This document shows, one piece after another, positions 1 to 12,325 of a DNA stretch of 64,000 bases. The DNA is from Cyanophora paradoxa. Taxonomy: Eukaryota; Glaucocystophyceae; Cyanophorales; Cyanophoraceae. How positions within the stretch are numbered: position 1 is the stretch's first letter; every line of letters begins with the position of its first letter. Position numbers and translations under genes: made by a program. The stretch is from assembly GCA_004431415.1 (NCBI GenBank), contig QPMI01000159.1, positions 84,327 to 148,326 on the forward strand. The letters are read 5' to 3'. Below the pieces are notes generated by a model, which was given only the letters and a program-made list of their open reading frames with translations, was not told where the DNA came from and did no database searches.

Positions 1-748
1 AGGTCCGTCCAGGATCGAATTTTCGGGGTCGGCTGGGTTCTCGCGGCCCGGCGCATCTGTAAAGCGTGCGGAATGCTTCCTCTACATCTTAAATGGTTAT
101 GCTATCATTCCGCGCATGCGCCGCGGCGTGGGCGCGCGGAAAGATGTCCGGGTCTGTCCAGGATCGAATTTTTGCTGTCCGGTACCTTCCTGCGCTGCTC
201 CGGGTTCGAAAAGCGGATTTCGGGGGTGTGCAGGCCCTGCTATGTCTCTGCGCGCCCGTACGCATCGATTGCGCGCGTCGCGGGACCGGCCGGAACCGGC
301 CGGATCAAATTTTCGGCCGACTCTTCGCACTGGAGCGTCGACGGCGCCCGAAATCGAGTTTGCGGCGATGCGCTCGCCCTCGCGCGTCATTCTGTATCGT
401 TCTGGGGCGTCCCTGGCGCGATTTCGTCGCGGGACCGGGCGGGACCGGGTCCCACCTTCGGACTCGGACTGCATTTGTCGGAGGTTAAGTACCGGAATTG
501 ATCCAGAGGGAAATTCGATTTTCGCGCGACGCCCACGGGAGAGCGGTCGTCTTAGGGGAGCCAGGACGCTAAAAATGGCTGTGTGGGAGTTCGGGCAGCT
601 GTGTAGTCTAGAGCAATCGCGTCGGTGTCGAGGCAGAATTAATAATTCGTCCTCGAGGGAGTGCGACACGGAAATTATTTAGCATGGGGGATCTCGAGTG
701 GAAAAAAAGGTTAAAAAAGGAATTTCGGTCGTCGGTTTTTGGTTTTGA
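1..748. repeat. Direct repeat, copy A (left-truncated by window edge)
   Basis: About 0.75 kb that recurs at 1303-2061 with roughly 90% identity by eye, ending in both copies with the same A-rich stretch (GGTTAAAAAAGGAATT) followed by a T-rich GTCGGTTTTTGG. Inside the unit a shorter motif, GCGCGGAAAGATGT followed by CAGGATCGAATTTT, occurs twice. The overlapping long ORFs on both strands reflect the GC-rich composition and match no protein family I recognise. It is probably a non-coding interspersed or satellite-type repeat. The right end (about 748) is set by loss of similarity. Confidence 0.75.
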
Positions 749-1302
749 GACAAGATCCGTGCTCCTGCGGAGCACTAAGTACGGCGAAGCCTCGCGGACG
801 CCCTCGCGGCTGTCACAGTAGGCCTATAGGGCACTGGCCAGCGGCCTGGCCGATCGCGAACAGCTTTCTGGCTAGAAGCTGGCTGGCTGACGGCCAGTCC
901 AGCTAGTGCTGGTCGGCTAGAGGAATATTAATGCCATGATGTACTGAGCGAGGAAATAATTAAAGGGTGGAGCAGATCGATCTAGATTGAGAGGAGATTA
1001 ATTATATAATATTGTTGGGAAGGAGGCCCGGGAGGGGCGAGGTTCTCGCGGCCAGGCGCATGCACAGAGCTTGCGAATCGCTTAAAAAGAATCTCGAACG
1101 CATATAGCATCGATGTGCAGGTCTGCGGAGGCGAGGGCGCGCGGAAAGATGTGCAGGCGTGGCCAGGATCGAATTTTTGCGTCGGCTGGATTGCCGCGCC
1201 CTGTCGCGTCCGCAGAGCTCGCGCAAAGCTTTACAAAGAGCTCAAATGAATATTGTAGCGATGCGCATGCGCGAGGATGCGAGGGCGCGCGGAAAGATGT
1301 GC
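749..1302. other. Spacer between the two direct repeats
   Basis: No gene is supported here. The first part contains GGCCAGCGGCCTGGCC-like short palindromic runs. From about 1115 to 1300 there are two further copies of the GCGCGGAAAGATGTGCAGG ... AGGATCGAATTTT subrepeat, so the flanking repeat family extends into the spacer as a degenerate tandem array. Confidence 0.5.
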
Positions 1303-2061
1303 AGGTCTGTAGAGGATCGAATTTTCGGGGTGGGCTGGGTCCCCGCGGCCCCGCGCATCTGTAAAGCGTGCGGAAGGTTTCTTCTACATCTCAAATGCTT
1401 ATGTTATCGTTCCGCGCATGCGCCGCGGCGTGGGCGCGCGGAAAGATGTCCGGGCCCGTGCAGGATCGAATTTTTGCCATCGGGTACCTTCCTGCGCTGT
1501 TGCGGCTCCGAAAAGCGGATTTCGGGGGTGGGCAGGCCGTGCTATGTCTATGCGCGCCAGTACGCATGGATTGCGCGCGTCGCGGGACCGGCCGGAACCG
1601 GCCGGATCAAATTTTCGGCCGACTCTTCGCACTGGAGCGTCGACGGCGCCCGAAATCGAGTTTGCGGCGATGCGCTCGCCCTCGCGCGGCATTCTGTATC
1701 GTTCTGGGGCGTCCCTGGCGCGATTTCGTCGCGGGACCGGGCGCGACCGGGTCCCACCTTCTGACTCGGACTGCATTTGTCGGAGGTTAAGTACCGGAAT
1801 TGATCCAGAGGGAATTTCGATTTTCGCGCGACGCCCACGGGGGAGCGGTCGTCTTAGGGGAGTCAGGACGCTAAAAATGGATCTAGAGAGGTCTGTGGGG
1901 GTTAGGGTAGCTGAGTCATTAGCAACAATCGCGTCGGTGTCGAGGCAGAATTAATAATTCTGCCTCGAGGGAGTGCGACACGGAAATTATTTAGCAGGGG
2001 GGATCTCGAGTGGAAAAAAAGGTTAAAAAAGGAATTCCGCTCGTCGGTTTTTGGGTTTGAG
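1303..2061. repeat. Direct repeat, copy B
   Basis: Second copy of the repeat at 1-748, collinear along its whole length with scattered substitutions. The copies end at the same point, which suggests a defined unit rather than random similarity. No terminal inverted repeats or target duplications were seen, so a tandem or satellite origin is as likely as a transposon. Confidence 0.75.
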
Positions 2062-3022
2062 AAAGAGGCTTCGCCTGAAAGAGGCTTCGCCTGATATCGA
2101 ATCTTATCGATCATGATCATGAATTCGAAATTCGAATTCGAAGCTGAAGCTTAATTACTAAGCCTTGAAGTCAAGGAGCCTGGCCATGGGACCTGTGCGC
2201 GCAGGGCGCGCAGCCCAGTGGCGATCGCGAGCTCCAGGCCAAGCTCAGCGGCTATCATAGGCCCGGCGGCCCGCGGCTCCTGAGGAACCAAGCCCGGCTG
2301 CTTCAATATTAATTGCAATGCGCATGCAGCAATTAATTGCAAGCTGACTCACGACTCGCGCTAGCTATATAGCGCTCGCGCGCGCCCCGCTCGTCTTAGG
2401 ATGTGCAAGGTGGGGTCTAAATAATAGAGACAGCATCTAGATCTGCAGCTAACCCTCGATCTCGCAGCCGAGCGAAAAACCAAATTAAAATATATATAAA
2501 AGGCCGCGCAGAACAAATTCAAAAGCCCCGCGCGCGCGCTGCGCCCGCCCCCCCCCTCCCCCCCCTCCCCCCCCCCCCTTCCTCCTCCCTTCTCCCTTCC
2601 CGGAGCCCCTTCAAGGCTTCTCTGTAGCTAGTCCAGCGCCGGCGCGGCACTGCCGCCCCCCGGCGCCTTTGCGCGCCGGCCCCGGCCCCGGCCCCTTGCA
2701 ATTGGGAGCTCAGCGGCTCGAGCCTTGTGATCAGGGCCTCAGGGCCTGCGAGCCCGGGGCCCGGGCGACGAATACGTGTACGCAGGCCTAGGGCCCCGCG
2801 GCCGCGGCCCGGGGGCGCCCTAGCTACGCCTATGTACTACGGTACACGCGGGGCCGGGCCTTCCATTTCTTTCCGAAATTCATGAGCTCGAGGCGTTGAG
2901 CTCTCATGATCACCCAGGCTGCAGCTGGCAGCTGCGGATGCAGTGAATTCCGCAGCTCCGAAAGATCATGACTTCCGACACAAACGTGCACAGCGGCGCC
3001 GGGCGCGACGACTGCCCGGCCC
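2062..3022. other. GC-rich intergenic region with C-tracts
   Basis: Downstream flank of the DIS3 gene. It holds short palindromes (GAATTCGAAATTCGAATTC near 2120; AATTAATTGC near 2330), a run of C residues broken by single T at about 2548-2578, and GC-only stretches. I see no convincing coding exon; the overlapping ORFs are Arg/Pro/Ala-rich frames of the kind GC-rich DNA produces by chance. Confidence 0.5.
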
Positions 3023-6000
3023 CTAACTCTGCGCCGCGGCGAGCCGCAGCACGAGCTCCTGCGCGCAGGGCAGCGAGAGCCAAGTCAGAACAGCGGGCTA
3101 CCGCGGGGGCCCGGTGCGGAGCGGGGCGGGGCGGGGCGGGCCTGGCGGTGCGGCTGGGGGCTCTCGACAGCGATGCGGACCCGCACGCGCTCGAAGAGGC
3201 GCAGCGCCAGCCCCTCCGACACCAGCGCCTGCTCCTCGTCCCTGGCCACGGCCCCCGCTGCGTCAGCCCGCCGCTCCTTGGAGGGTGGGGTGGGGGGTAC
3301 GGGAATCGGAGCGCACAGGTAGGAGAAGAGGGGGCCCTCGGGAAGCCCCGGGCCGCCCTTCTTGGGGTCCGCCCCCTGCCTCCGCTTGGCACCCTTCACG
3401 TTCACGTTCACGATCCCCTCGAACCCGTACTAGGGAGGGAGGGGGGTATCGGAATGAAAAGAAACGAGAAAGGGACCCGCCGGGATTCGAGCGGGGGCTC
3501 CATCGGACCTTGGGCACGAGGACGACGACGCCGTTCGAGCGGACGCGGATGACCATCGCGTCGTCCTCCACCACCTGAGGCGATCGAGCTAGCGCTCAGG
3601 CGAACGAAGGGGCGTTCGCCCAGGCGAACGTTCGCCCGCCCGCTCGCTTGCCTTGCCCCGGAAGAAGATGAGTGTGTGGAGCTGCACAGAGGCTCGCCCC
3701 GCGCGCTGCGCCATCAGGTGCCGCCTGTTCATCACTGCGCCGGCGCCCGAGAACAAGTCAGCGAGCCGAGTCGGCGAGTCGCGTCTAAGGGTCTCGGGCC
3801 CCATCGCGGACCCTCGCAGGCCTTGCCGACGGTCTCCTTGTTCTGCAGGTGGTCCGCGAGGGACTCGAGCCCGATGCACGCCGCCAGCAGCCGGTGCACC
3901 AGCACGTCTGACGAAAGAGGCGCCGTGAGGGGCGGCGAAGGAAGGTGGGGAGGAGCGGGGCGCGCCGGCGTATCGCCGGATGGGCGACGTGAAGTGCGTG
4001 TAGAGGGGGCACGCCTGCGGCCGAGGAACCTCAGCCCACCGGATCGAATGTTTTCGGCGCAGGCGCCGGGCGCACGAGGCCGTAGTGGACGTAGTTCTCG
4101 CGCGCGACCTCGCCCGAAGAGAAGTACACCGCCTGGATTCGAGCCGGGGTTCGGAGGGATCGGGCGGGGCGCGCGGGAGGGGGGGGGGAGGGGGGAGGGG
4201 GGGGGGGGGGGCGATCGCGCCTGGTTCATGCAGCGCGTCGAGAGGATGCGGACGAGCTTGTTGAAGTACGGCTGGTCCTTAATCTGGGGGGGTACGGTGA
4301 GGTTGAGGGGGCGGGGGTACGCTGCGCTGTCGTCTCGGAGGGAGGGGAACGTGCGCGCACGATTGCGCGGTCCAGGGACTCGGCGAGCTCCTTGGAAGTC
4401 GAGACCTGGGTGGGGCGGGCGTTGGCGCGACCGGCACAGCAGAGGGCGGAGGCGCCGGCGCTCGCTGAGGAAAGGCGGGGCGCGGGGCGCGGGGCGGCGG
4501 AGCCTGCCTTGAGCTCGATGCCGCGGCGGCGGCAGGCGGCGACGAGCTGGTCGAAGGCGTGGGGGAAGGGCGGCGGGTGCCGCCTCAGCACCGAGCACTG
4601 CGGGAAGTGCTGCACGATCTGCCCGCACGCGAGAAGGTTAGCAGAGATGGCGGCGTCGTCGTAAGCTTAAGAGGACGTTATTACAAGGAATCACGAGGGC
4701 AGGCTGGTGGGCACGGTATCGAAAGAATCGCAGTCAAGCATTGAGGATCGTTATACGATCTAGAAGCTCTTATCTCTTGTCTTTGTGTGGGACATCACCT
4801 TCTCGGCGACGGAGCAGTTGGCGAGGAGCATGAACTCCTCCACCAGCGAGTTCGCCTCCTTCGTCTCGTACAGCGCTGAGGGCGGGGTTGGGGGGTACGT
4901 GAGCTTTCCGGAAGGGTGGGGGTGGGGGTGGATGGGTGGGGGGATGGGTTCAGGCGCGCCCATGTCGATCGGGTCCGAGGTCTCGAGGTCGATTTCGAAG
5001 CGGACCTGGGGAGGGGGGGGGGTAAAGGGAGGGGTACCCCGCTTCCGGGGACGGGAGGTACGAGGTTCACCTCCGGGGAGGCCAGGGTAAGGGCGCCCGC
5101 CTCAATGCGTTTCCTCTTCAGCTCCTGGGGTACGATCACGAAAAGAGGGGGGAGGGAATGAGGAGGGGCCGGGGTACCTTGGCGAGCCTGTTCAGGTTGC
5201 GTATGTCCTGCGTCAGGTCGCTCTTGTCCTTCCTGCACCCGGTCCGACCGTCAGCCGACTGAGAGCGGGGCCCGAGAAGGAAGGGAGGAGGCGGGGCGCG
5301 CGGGTCGTCCATGCGGTTCTGGGCCTCGCCATAGCTCAGCGCCGCCACCGATTTGATCACCGCCTGCCGCCCCGCCTCAGAAGAGGGGAGGGGGGGGGGC
5401 GGGGGGGTGCGCCCGCCTTGAAGAACTCGACGCGGACGATGTCGGCCTTGGGCGTGAGCTCCTGCGGGGGGGAAGGAAGAAGGGGTACGCTCGGCGGGGC
5501 TGCAGGAAAGGAGGGGAGGCGGCGGCGGGGTGGCGCGCCCAGACGACGGAGAAGGTGAGGCGGTCCCTCTGCCCCACCAGCGAACAGATGTCTGCGGGCG
5601 GGGGCGAGCGGGCGGGCGATCGTTAGGCCCCACGCGTCTCGCCTAGACCTGACGCGTAGCGCGCGAGCGAGCTAGGGGCGGGTGCCGTGCGGTCCAAGTC
5701 TAGGTCTAGGTTCGCTTCTTCTTCTTCTCGACCTAGATCTGGACCGCTTCATCTTCGCGCGCACCGGTGGTGAGCTGCTCGGGGAGCATGTCGATGCGGC
5801 GCCCGACGAGGTACACCGACGTCGAGCGCGCCGCCCCCTCCACGTCCAGCGCCGTCCCCGCCTGCCCGAGCGAGGCGCGTAGGCTTAGGGGCTTAGGCTT
5901 AGGGGCCGCCTGGGCGCGCGGGCGGGCGCGCCTTGACGAAGTGGGAGACGTCGGCGATGTCTTGGGGGGGCGGGTACACCGGTCGAGGGGCGCAGCGCGG

Positions 6001-8485
6001 GCGGGAGGGAGAGACAGGGGGGCGGGGGAGGGCAGCGCTGCGCCGCGGCGCGCGCACGCGGGGCGACAAGGATACGGACACCGACCTGAGGGGGGAAAAG
6101 GAAACGAAGGGCGTCAGCGAGGAAAGCGCGGTGAAACGAGCGGACGGTCGGGCGGGCGGACCTCGAAGTTGCCGTTGGGGAGGGCGCGGCAGTGCAGCGC
6201 GTCGTCGATGTCCTTGCAGCCTTCGGAGGGCAGCCGTCGACGTCGGTTGGAGAGGGGGCGCGGGGCGCGGGGCGCGGGCCGGACGCACCGGGCGGGTCGA
6301 TGGAGCAGACGCGGAGGCCCCGCAGGTCCTGTACCCCCCACCCTCCTATCAGCTCTGGCTCGGAACGGGAGGAGGGCGGGCGGGCGGGCAGGCGCCTTCC
6401 GGGCGGAGAGGTCCTCGTTCTCGATGCGCCAGGGCGCCTTCGGGAGGCACGCCATGCAATCCTCGCTGCGCGCGCGCGCGAGGTTACGAAGGGAGGAAGA
6501 GATGGGGGGTACGGGGCGATGCGGGGCGGGGGGACCTGAAGGGGTGTACGGGGATGTCGTTCTCGTGCAGGAGAACCTCCGTCTCGGCGGCCTGAGGAGG
6601 GGGTACGGCGTCAGAGAAGGTGTGTACGGGGTACCCGCTACGGGAAAAAGGGGCGGGAGGGAGCGCACCTTGTCTCCGATGGGTCCGATGATGCGCACGT
6701 AGTGGCCGGAGGGGTACCTGCAACGCGACCGCCCGCTCGGATTCGGGGAGGAGGGGTACATTAACAACTGCGCGCCTGGAGTGGCGGTCCCAGCCGTCGA
6801 TGGATACGACAATGCGCTTGCCCGCCAGCAGCGACGACTGCCGCGTGTGGATCCGGATCTGCGAGGGCGTACACATAATGAGGACCCGGTCGCGGGAAGG
6901 GGGCGAGCGGGGGGTACGTGGCGCGCCTTCGGGATCTTGCGGTCGACGGCCACGAAGAGGACCTGCGCGCGCGGGGATTCGAACCAGCGACGCTCGCGCG
7001 GGCGGGGTACGGGCTCCGCGCCTTCTCGCCCCGCGGGGGGTTCCCGTCCGCGTCCGTCTCGATGGAGCCGCAGTACCTGCCGGGCGACGGACCGTGGGCC
7101 GGGGGGGGGGTACGTCCACGCAGAGGGGGGGTACGCCGCGTCGCGCCGCGCACGGGCGCCAGTTGCGCTTGATGACGCCCAGGACGCGCCCCGTGGGCTG
7201 CTTCTCGCCCGAGGGCGCGATCCCGACGCCTTCGATCGGCTCCGCCTGCTCGTCCTTCTTGCCCTTCGCCGCCCCCGCCGCAGCCTTCGGCTTGGCCGCC
7301 CCTTTCTCCTTCCCCCCCGCCTTCTCCTTCTCGCCCCCGGCCTCCCCCGCCGCCTCGTCCTCCTCCTCATCCTCGTCGTTGTCTGCCGCGCTCTCGTTCA
7401 GGGGGTACGGCATCGTCTGGAGGGTGGGGGGGTAGCGCGCGCACCCACGGCGAGGCGGTCCGAGGGGGCCCTCCACTGCGACTCGGGCAGCAGCTGCGGG
7501 TGCGGGTCGGGTCGCCGGGGGGTACGCGGGCGGGGCTCGGGGGATGGGGGGTACGTGCGCACCTGGACCGCGACGACGTCCCCGTCGATCGCGCGGTTCA
7601 GATCCTCGCGGCCCCGAATCAGGATGTCCTTGTCCAGATCTGGATGTACCCGACCCCGCTCGAGGGGGTACGGCTCGCAGAGCGGGCTGGGGGTACGCGA
7701 ATCGCGCACCCTGGGCGAAAAGGTACCCCTCGAAGCAGTTGTAGGGGTTCATACGAAGTGATCCCTGGTAAACGTTGCCCGCCTTGACGCGCTCCGCGAT
7801 CTCGGAGGGGCTGAGGTGCTGCGGGGCGCACCCTCAGGCCAGGCGCCGGCGCAGCGGGGTACGCGATGCGGGCGCGGGTCCTCCCACCTCGGGGTACAGG
7901 CACTTGCGCTTTCCAGGCCGCGTATCCCCCTCCTGCTCTTCCACCGCCTGCACTGGGGCCTCAACGGGGTGCGGAGAGTAAGGGAGGGGATGGCGGGGGG
8001 TACGGGGCCCGCCTCGCCGTCGCCGTCGCCGCCGGCGCGGGCCACAAGGTCGAGGAGCGCCGGGTGGTCCGTCAACGATTTCACGTACTCCAGCACTGGT
8101 GGGGCGCGTCGGCTTCAAGTTTGGCCGCGGCTCCCAGGCCCTGCGCAGCGTACCCGTCTGGCACTGGAGCCCCGCCTCGATCGCCTTCCGCTTGTTCCCG
8201 GCGTCGTTCGTGATCAAAACGACCTGCGCGCGAATCGGGTCGGTTAGCGAGGGTCCGCAGCGGAGCGCGCCGGGCGGCTCGCCTGGGGCGCGGGGTCCCT
8301 CCTCGACAAATGCTTCCCGTACCACTCCGTCGCCACGCGGATCGCTGCGCCGCCGTCGGCGCGCGCTCGAGCCGCGCTACCGCTGGGCAAGCGAGCGCGC
8401 TCGCGCACCGCGGTCGTTCCTGTCGTTCGCGCTCTCGCTCGGCTGCTGCTCCACGTACGTCTCCCTGCGCTCGCCCCGGGCGGCT

Positions 8486-8520
<35 letters not shown>

Positions 8521-9097
8521 CAGCGGCGGAGCGCGGGCGTCCGCACCGGTGGTGCTCGTTGGAGAAGAGGTGGAAGTGCTTCGCGGCGTCCCCGAGGGCC
8601 GTGCGCAGGCGGTTGTACGTGCTCATGTTGAGGTTCTTCGTCTCCTGCAGCACCGTCTGCAGCACGATCACGTTCGTCCCCGCCGGCAGGTTCTCCACGA
8701 CGTCCATCTGCGACGCGGGCGCTGCCTCAGCCGCGCCTGGCCCAGGGGCTGGCAGCGGCGGCGCGATCGGCTCCGGGGACAGCCCGAGCGGAGCCCGGGG
8801 GTCGAGTGCAGCGCAGCCGTAGCATCGCTCATGCGTAGCTAAGCGCCGCAGGCCCGGCGGCAGCGCCGGGGCACCGCGAGTGTGCCTGCGCAGCGCGGAG
8901 CGAACCTGGTGGATGATCACATTCGTGTCGAGGAGCACGTAGGCGTTGGCCGTCGCATTGAGCTTCGGGGTCTCGTTCTTGCAGTCGCTGCAGCCCTGCA
9001 CGCCGCAGTAGATGTCGTCGCGCAGGTAGTGCTCTCGCACGACCTTGACGACGTTCCCCTTGCGCGTGCGCTTTGCGAACGCCTTGTTGATCTGCAT
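3023..9097 (-). CDS. DIS3: Exosome exoribonuclease DIS3/RRP44
   Basis: Catalytic subunit of the RNA exosome, a 3'-5' exoribonuclease with an N-terminal PIN endonuclease domain. Exons can be followed along the minus strand in family order. The N-terminus (from 9097) has VVREHYLRDDIYCG, a Cys-rich patch and the PIN motif YVLLDTNVIIHQ. Then come the second PIN part, the HLSPSEIAERVKAGNVYQG segment, and cold-shock domains (AIDGDVVAVQ; AGKRIVVSIDGW; SGHYVRIIG). The RNB catalytic signature PPGCKDIDDALHC lies near 6200, SLVEEFMLLANCSVA near 4830, and HFTSPIRRYA before an intron near 3970. The S1 region ends ...ESPQPHRQ|ELVLRLAAAQS with a TAG at 3023-3025. There are at least a dozen short introns, some with GC donors (for example GCGCGCC near 3960). 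An acidic/Lys-rich insert lies near 7250-7400. The start is the Met preceding QINKAFAKRTRKG. It diverges from NAT9. Confidence 0.9.
4177..4211. repeat. Poly-G tract inside a DIS3 intron
   Basis: About 35 nt of nearly pure G on the plus strand (C on the coding strand), forming the pyrimidine-rich body of a DIS3 intron that starts GCGCGATCG and ends CTCGAATCCAG before the exon encoding VYFSSGEV. Such tracts are length-unstable and can be misassembled. Confidence 0.7.
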
Positions 9098-9469
9098 CGA
9101 TCCCCGCGCTCCCCTTTGCGAGCTGCGAAGCTGGTTCTAGGCTTCGCTGCCTGCCGGGTACACTGAAATTGGACAGCTGCAGCAGCGCGGCCGCTTCCGA
9201 GCGTACGGCGTGCTGGCAGTGTGCTTGCCTTGAAGCGAGGTGCTCGCCCTTCGCCGCCGACCCACCTCGAGCGCCCGCTCCACGCGTCTCACACGCCTCG
9301 CAGAGCGCGGCCAGCTCCGAACTTCGAAAAAGCGGCGGCTTAGCTTGCAGAGGAGACAGCGGGACCGCTAGCCGAGCTGCACAGAGGTGAGGCGCTACAG
9401 CCCGAGCACGGGGCGCGGCGCGGCGAGAGCCGATCGCGCCGGCGCCGCAGGGTTAGCGCCCGGCGCGGG
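9098..9469. promoter_or_regulatory. Divergent promoter region, DIS3 / NAT9
   Basis: The 372 nt between the start codons of DIS3 (minus) and NAT9 (plus). No coding exon is visible. It must contain both 5' leaders and probably a bidirectional promoter; I do not see a clear TATA element. Confidence 0.45.
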
Positions 9470-10478
9470 ATGCGCGCCAACGCGAAACTGGTGCTCGAGG
9501 GCGCGAGCGTCCTGCTCGTGCCCTACGAGAAGGAGCACGTCGTCCAGTACAGTGCGCCCCGTTTTCGCACCGGACGGGCCGGTGCCAGCGCTAGCCAGAT
9601 CGATTCCGGGCTCCACGCGCGCTTGCGGACTGACCGGATGCGCGCTCGCGTCCGCGCCCGCCGCGCAGACCGGTGGATGCAGGACGCGACGCTGCAGGAG
9701 CTGACGGGGAGCGAGCCGCTGACGCTGGAGGAAGAGTACGAGATGCAGCGGAGCTGGCGCGAGGACGAGAAGAAGCTCACGTTCATCCTGCTCGACCCGA
9801 CGCTGCCAGACACGGAGGGCACGGGCCAGCACGGCGGCGGTGCGCGGGAATTGAAGCCTTCACAGCCCCTGCGCGGCCCCTCTCCGGTCCGCTGATTCCG
9901 CGGCCGGTACCAGGCATGGCCGGGGACGTAAACGTCTACTTCCACGACTACCTGGACCCCGGCACCGGCGAGATCGAGGTCATGGTGCCCTCCCCTCCCA
10001 TCCGTACCCCCCTCCCCGGCTGCCCGGTACCCCCGCGTCCCGCCCCGACGCGGCGGATCCGGACAGGTCGCGGAGCCGCAATGCAGGCGGAAAGGCATCG
10101 CCTCCGAGGCGCTCGGCATCATGATGGTACCCCCCGCCGGCCTCAACCTGTACCCCCCAAAAAAGATCGCCCCGGCAGCACTACGGGGCGGAGGACCTGG
10201 GCGTGCAGCGCTACGAGGCGAAGATCAAGGAGCACAACGCCGCCTCGATCGCCATGTTTGAGAAGGTGGGACCCCGCGCCGTGCCCGCCGCTTCAAATTC
10301 GAATCGCATCGCTCTCGAACTCACACACGTTCCGGGTCTTTGACAGTTGGGGTACAGCTTCGTGAGCCGGTCGGAGGCGTTCGGGGAGGTGACGTACGAG
10401 TACGTGGTAACCCCCGAGGCGCGGGCCGCCCTGGCCGCCCGCTGCGCCGGCGTCAAGCGCAGGCCCTACGCCGGCTAG
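9470..10478 (+). CDS. NAT9: N-acetyltransferase 9-like protein (GNAT family)
   Basis: GNAT-fold acetyltransferase of the NAT9 family. Exon 1 encodes [20 protein letters not shown], the typical N-terminus. An intron with a GTGCGC donor (near 9552) and GCGCAG acceptor splits the YxxWM motif. The next exon has [17 protein letters not shown] and [15 protein letters not shown]. Another GTGCGC intron separates it from [12 protein letters not shown] and GEIEVM. Then come [14 protein letters not shown] (acetyl-CoA loop region), [20 protein letters not shown] and a last exon [19 protein letters not shown] ending RRPYAG and TAG at 10476. Domain order and length match the family, which acts on protein substrates in the cytoplasm. 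Introns contain GTACCCC motifs. Convergent with the prenyltransferase gene. Confidence 0.88.
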
Positions 10479-10848
10479 CCCCCGGCCCCGGGCCCGGGCC
10501 CCCGGGCCCTGGGCCCCCGACCCCGTCCTCCGTCTGCCGCCTGGCCCCGCCTCTCGAGCATTCATTTTGCAGCACAGTGCAGCCGCCCACGGGCGTTTAG
10601 CCCTCCAGGGCCGCTGCTCAGGCCGTGGCCAAGCCGCCGCCGCGCAGCCGCTGAGTCATCGCAGCAGCTGAGAATCTTGAAATCGACCTGAAATAACACT
10701 CACTCACGCACAAGAGGGGCGAGAGGAGCAGTATAATACACGGGGCCGCGGACTGCAGCGCTAGATCGAGGGGAAAAGGTGTCGGAAAAAAAGTCCTAGC
10801 TATAGCCTAGTAGGGGTACCTACACTAACGCTACGAGGGAGCTGGGGG
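10479..10848. other. Intergenic region between convergent NAT9 and prenyltransferase genes
   Basis: 3' flanks of two convergent genes. It opens with a GC-only run (CCCCGGGCCCGGGCCCC) that could fold strongly and may take part in 3'-end formation. No coding exon is recognised. Confidence 0.4.
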
Positions 10849-12325
10849 CTACGCGAGCCCGAAGCGACGGGTACGGCCTTGGAACCACAGGAGCGCGTCC
10901 CCGAACTCCCGGGTACCGAAATCCGGCCAGAACGTGTTCGCAACGTACAGCTCGGCGTACGCCGCCTGAGGGGGGGGGAGAAGTGAGCAGGGATACGGCG
11001 ATTGGGCACACTAGAGGAGGGGGGGAGGGGTGGGGCGAGCGGACCTGCCAGAGGAGGAAGTTGGACAGCCGGTGCTCGCCCCCGGAGCGGATGACGAGGT
11101 CGGGGTCCGGGGTACGCGATTCGCCGGGGCCGGCGCTGGTGAAGAGGTACCCGGCGACGGTCTCCTCGGTGATGGACTCGGGGTCCAGGAGCCCGTCGCG
11201 CGCCCGCCGGGCGATCTCGCGCGCCGCGTGCGCGATCTCGTCCCGCCCTCCGTAGTTCAGGGCGATGCGGAGCTGCAGCTTGCCGTTGCCCCGCGTCCGC
11301 CGCTCCGCCGCCGCCGCCTCCCGCTGGAGCGCCGCGGGCAGCGCGCCGAGGTCCCCGGCGAACCGCACGCGGACGCCGTTCTTGTCCAGCGCATCCATTT
11401 CGCGCGCGAGGGCCCGCGAGAAGAGCCCCATCAGGAACTCGACCTCTGCGCGCGCGCGCGCACGCGAGCCGCGTCCGGTTGGCGGGAGAGCGGCGGCGGC
11501 GGCGGCGCGGGCGGGAGCGCGGCGGAGCCGGGGTCGCACCGGCGGGTTTTCTGCTGCGGTTCTCGGTTGAGAAGGCGTAGACCGTGAGGTGCTCGACGCC
11601 CCAGGAGAGGCACGCGCGGACGATGTTGCGCAGCGCCTCCACGCCGCGCTCGTGGCCCGCGATCCGCGGCATGCCGCGCTGCCTTGCCCACCGCCCGTTG
11701 CCGTCCATGATGATCGCCACGTGCCTCGGAACGAGCTCCGGCCTGCGCCGCGCCGCTCGGGCGGTCAAGCGATGCGGATTGAATCCTGCGAGCGCATCGC
11801 AGCGGCCCACCGCAGTTCTGGGGGCATCGGGATCCGCTCTTCATCGCCGTTCGGTGCATCCGCAACCGCCGCGCTGCTGCTGGGAACCGCGGGCGGATGC
11901 GGTTCTTGTTCCCGCCGCGAAGGATGCTCGACCGGCGTCCAGACCGACGGCACGTAGTCGGTCGCGCTGACGACGACGTCGTCCAGGAAGGGAACATCGA
12001 GGATGCGGCCTCCGAACGCGTCGTCTGGTGCAAAGTCGTTTGGCGCCTCGCAACGTGGTGCAGACGCCACGCGCGATCCCGTCCCGCGCGGCGTCGCCGG
12101 CGGGGCGGCGCGGAGAGGCGCCCTGCTGCCGACTACTGCGCTGTGCCGCAATCCTCGGTGGAAGGTCCGCGGCGGACGGGCGGGAGCAGCGATACAGGCC
12201 GCTGCCCGACGCTCTGCAGGCCGGACCGCATCGCAGCTCATCGCATCAGATCTGTCAAGCCACGATTCGGCCGCCCGCGCGGCCGCCGGTAACGCCGGGC
12301 AGCTGACGAAGCCCGCGAGATGCAT
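10849..12325 (-). CDS. cis-Prenyltransferase (UPP synthase / DHDDS family)
   Basis: Z-type isoprenyl diphosphate synthase, making polyprenyl diphosphate carriers for glycosylation or plastid polyprenols. Signatures in order: [14 protein letters not shown] (pyrophosphate-binding Asp and loop), [30 protein letters not shown], an intron, [52 protein letters not shown], an intron, then [13 protein letters not shown] and the C-terminus [12 protein letters not shown] with TAG at 10849-10851. The catalytic core begins near 11,740. A 72-nt intron (GTGGGC...GCGCAG) would join an upstream frame ending MPPEL to RPELVPRHV, adding an N-terminal extension. The start at 12,325 ([18 protein letters not shown], signal-like) is a guess; 11,810 is the alternative. 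Confidence 0.85.

Noticed and set aside
73-1954. Overlapping long ORFs on both strands in the first 2 kb
   Set aside because: They coincide with the direct repeats, overlap in several frames and consist of Arg/Pro/Ala-rich sequence without family signatures.
6960-7010. tRNA-like B-box (GGTTCGAATCCCC on the minus strand)
   Set aside because: It lies inside a DIS3 intron just before the acceptor, with no matching A-box or cloverleaf; related TCGAATCC words are found in other introns.
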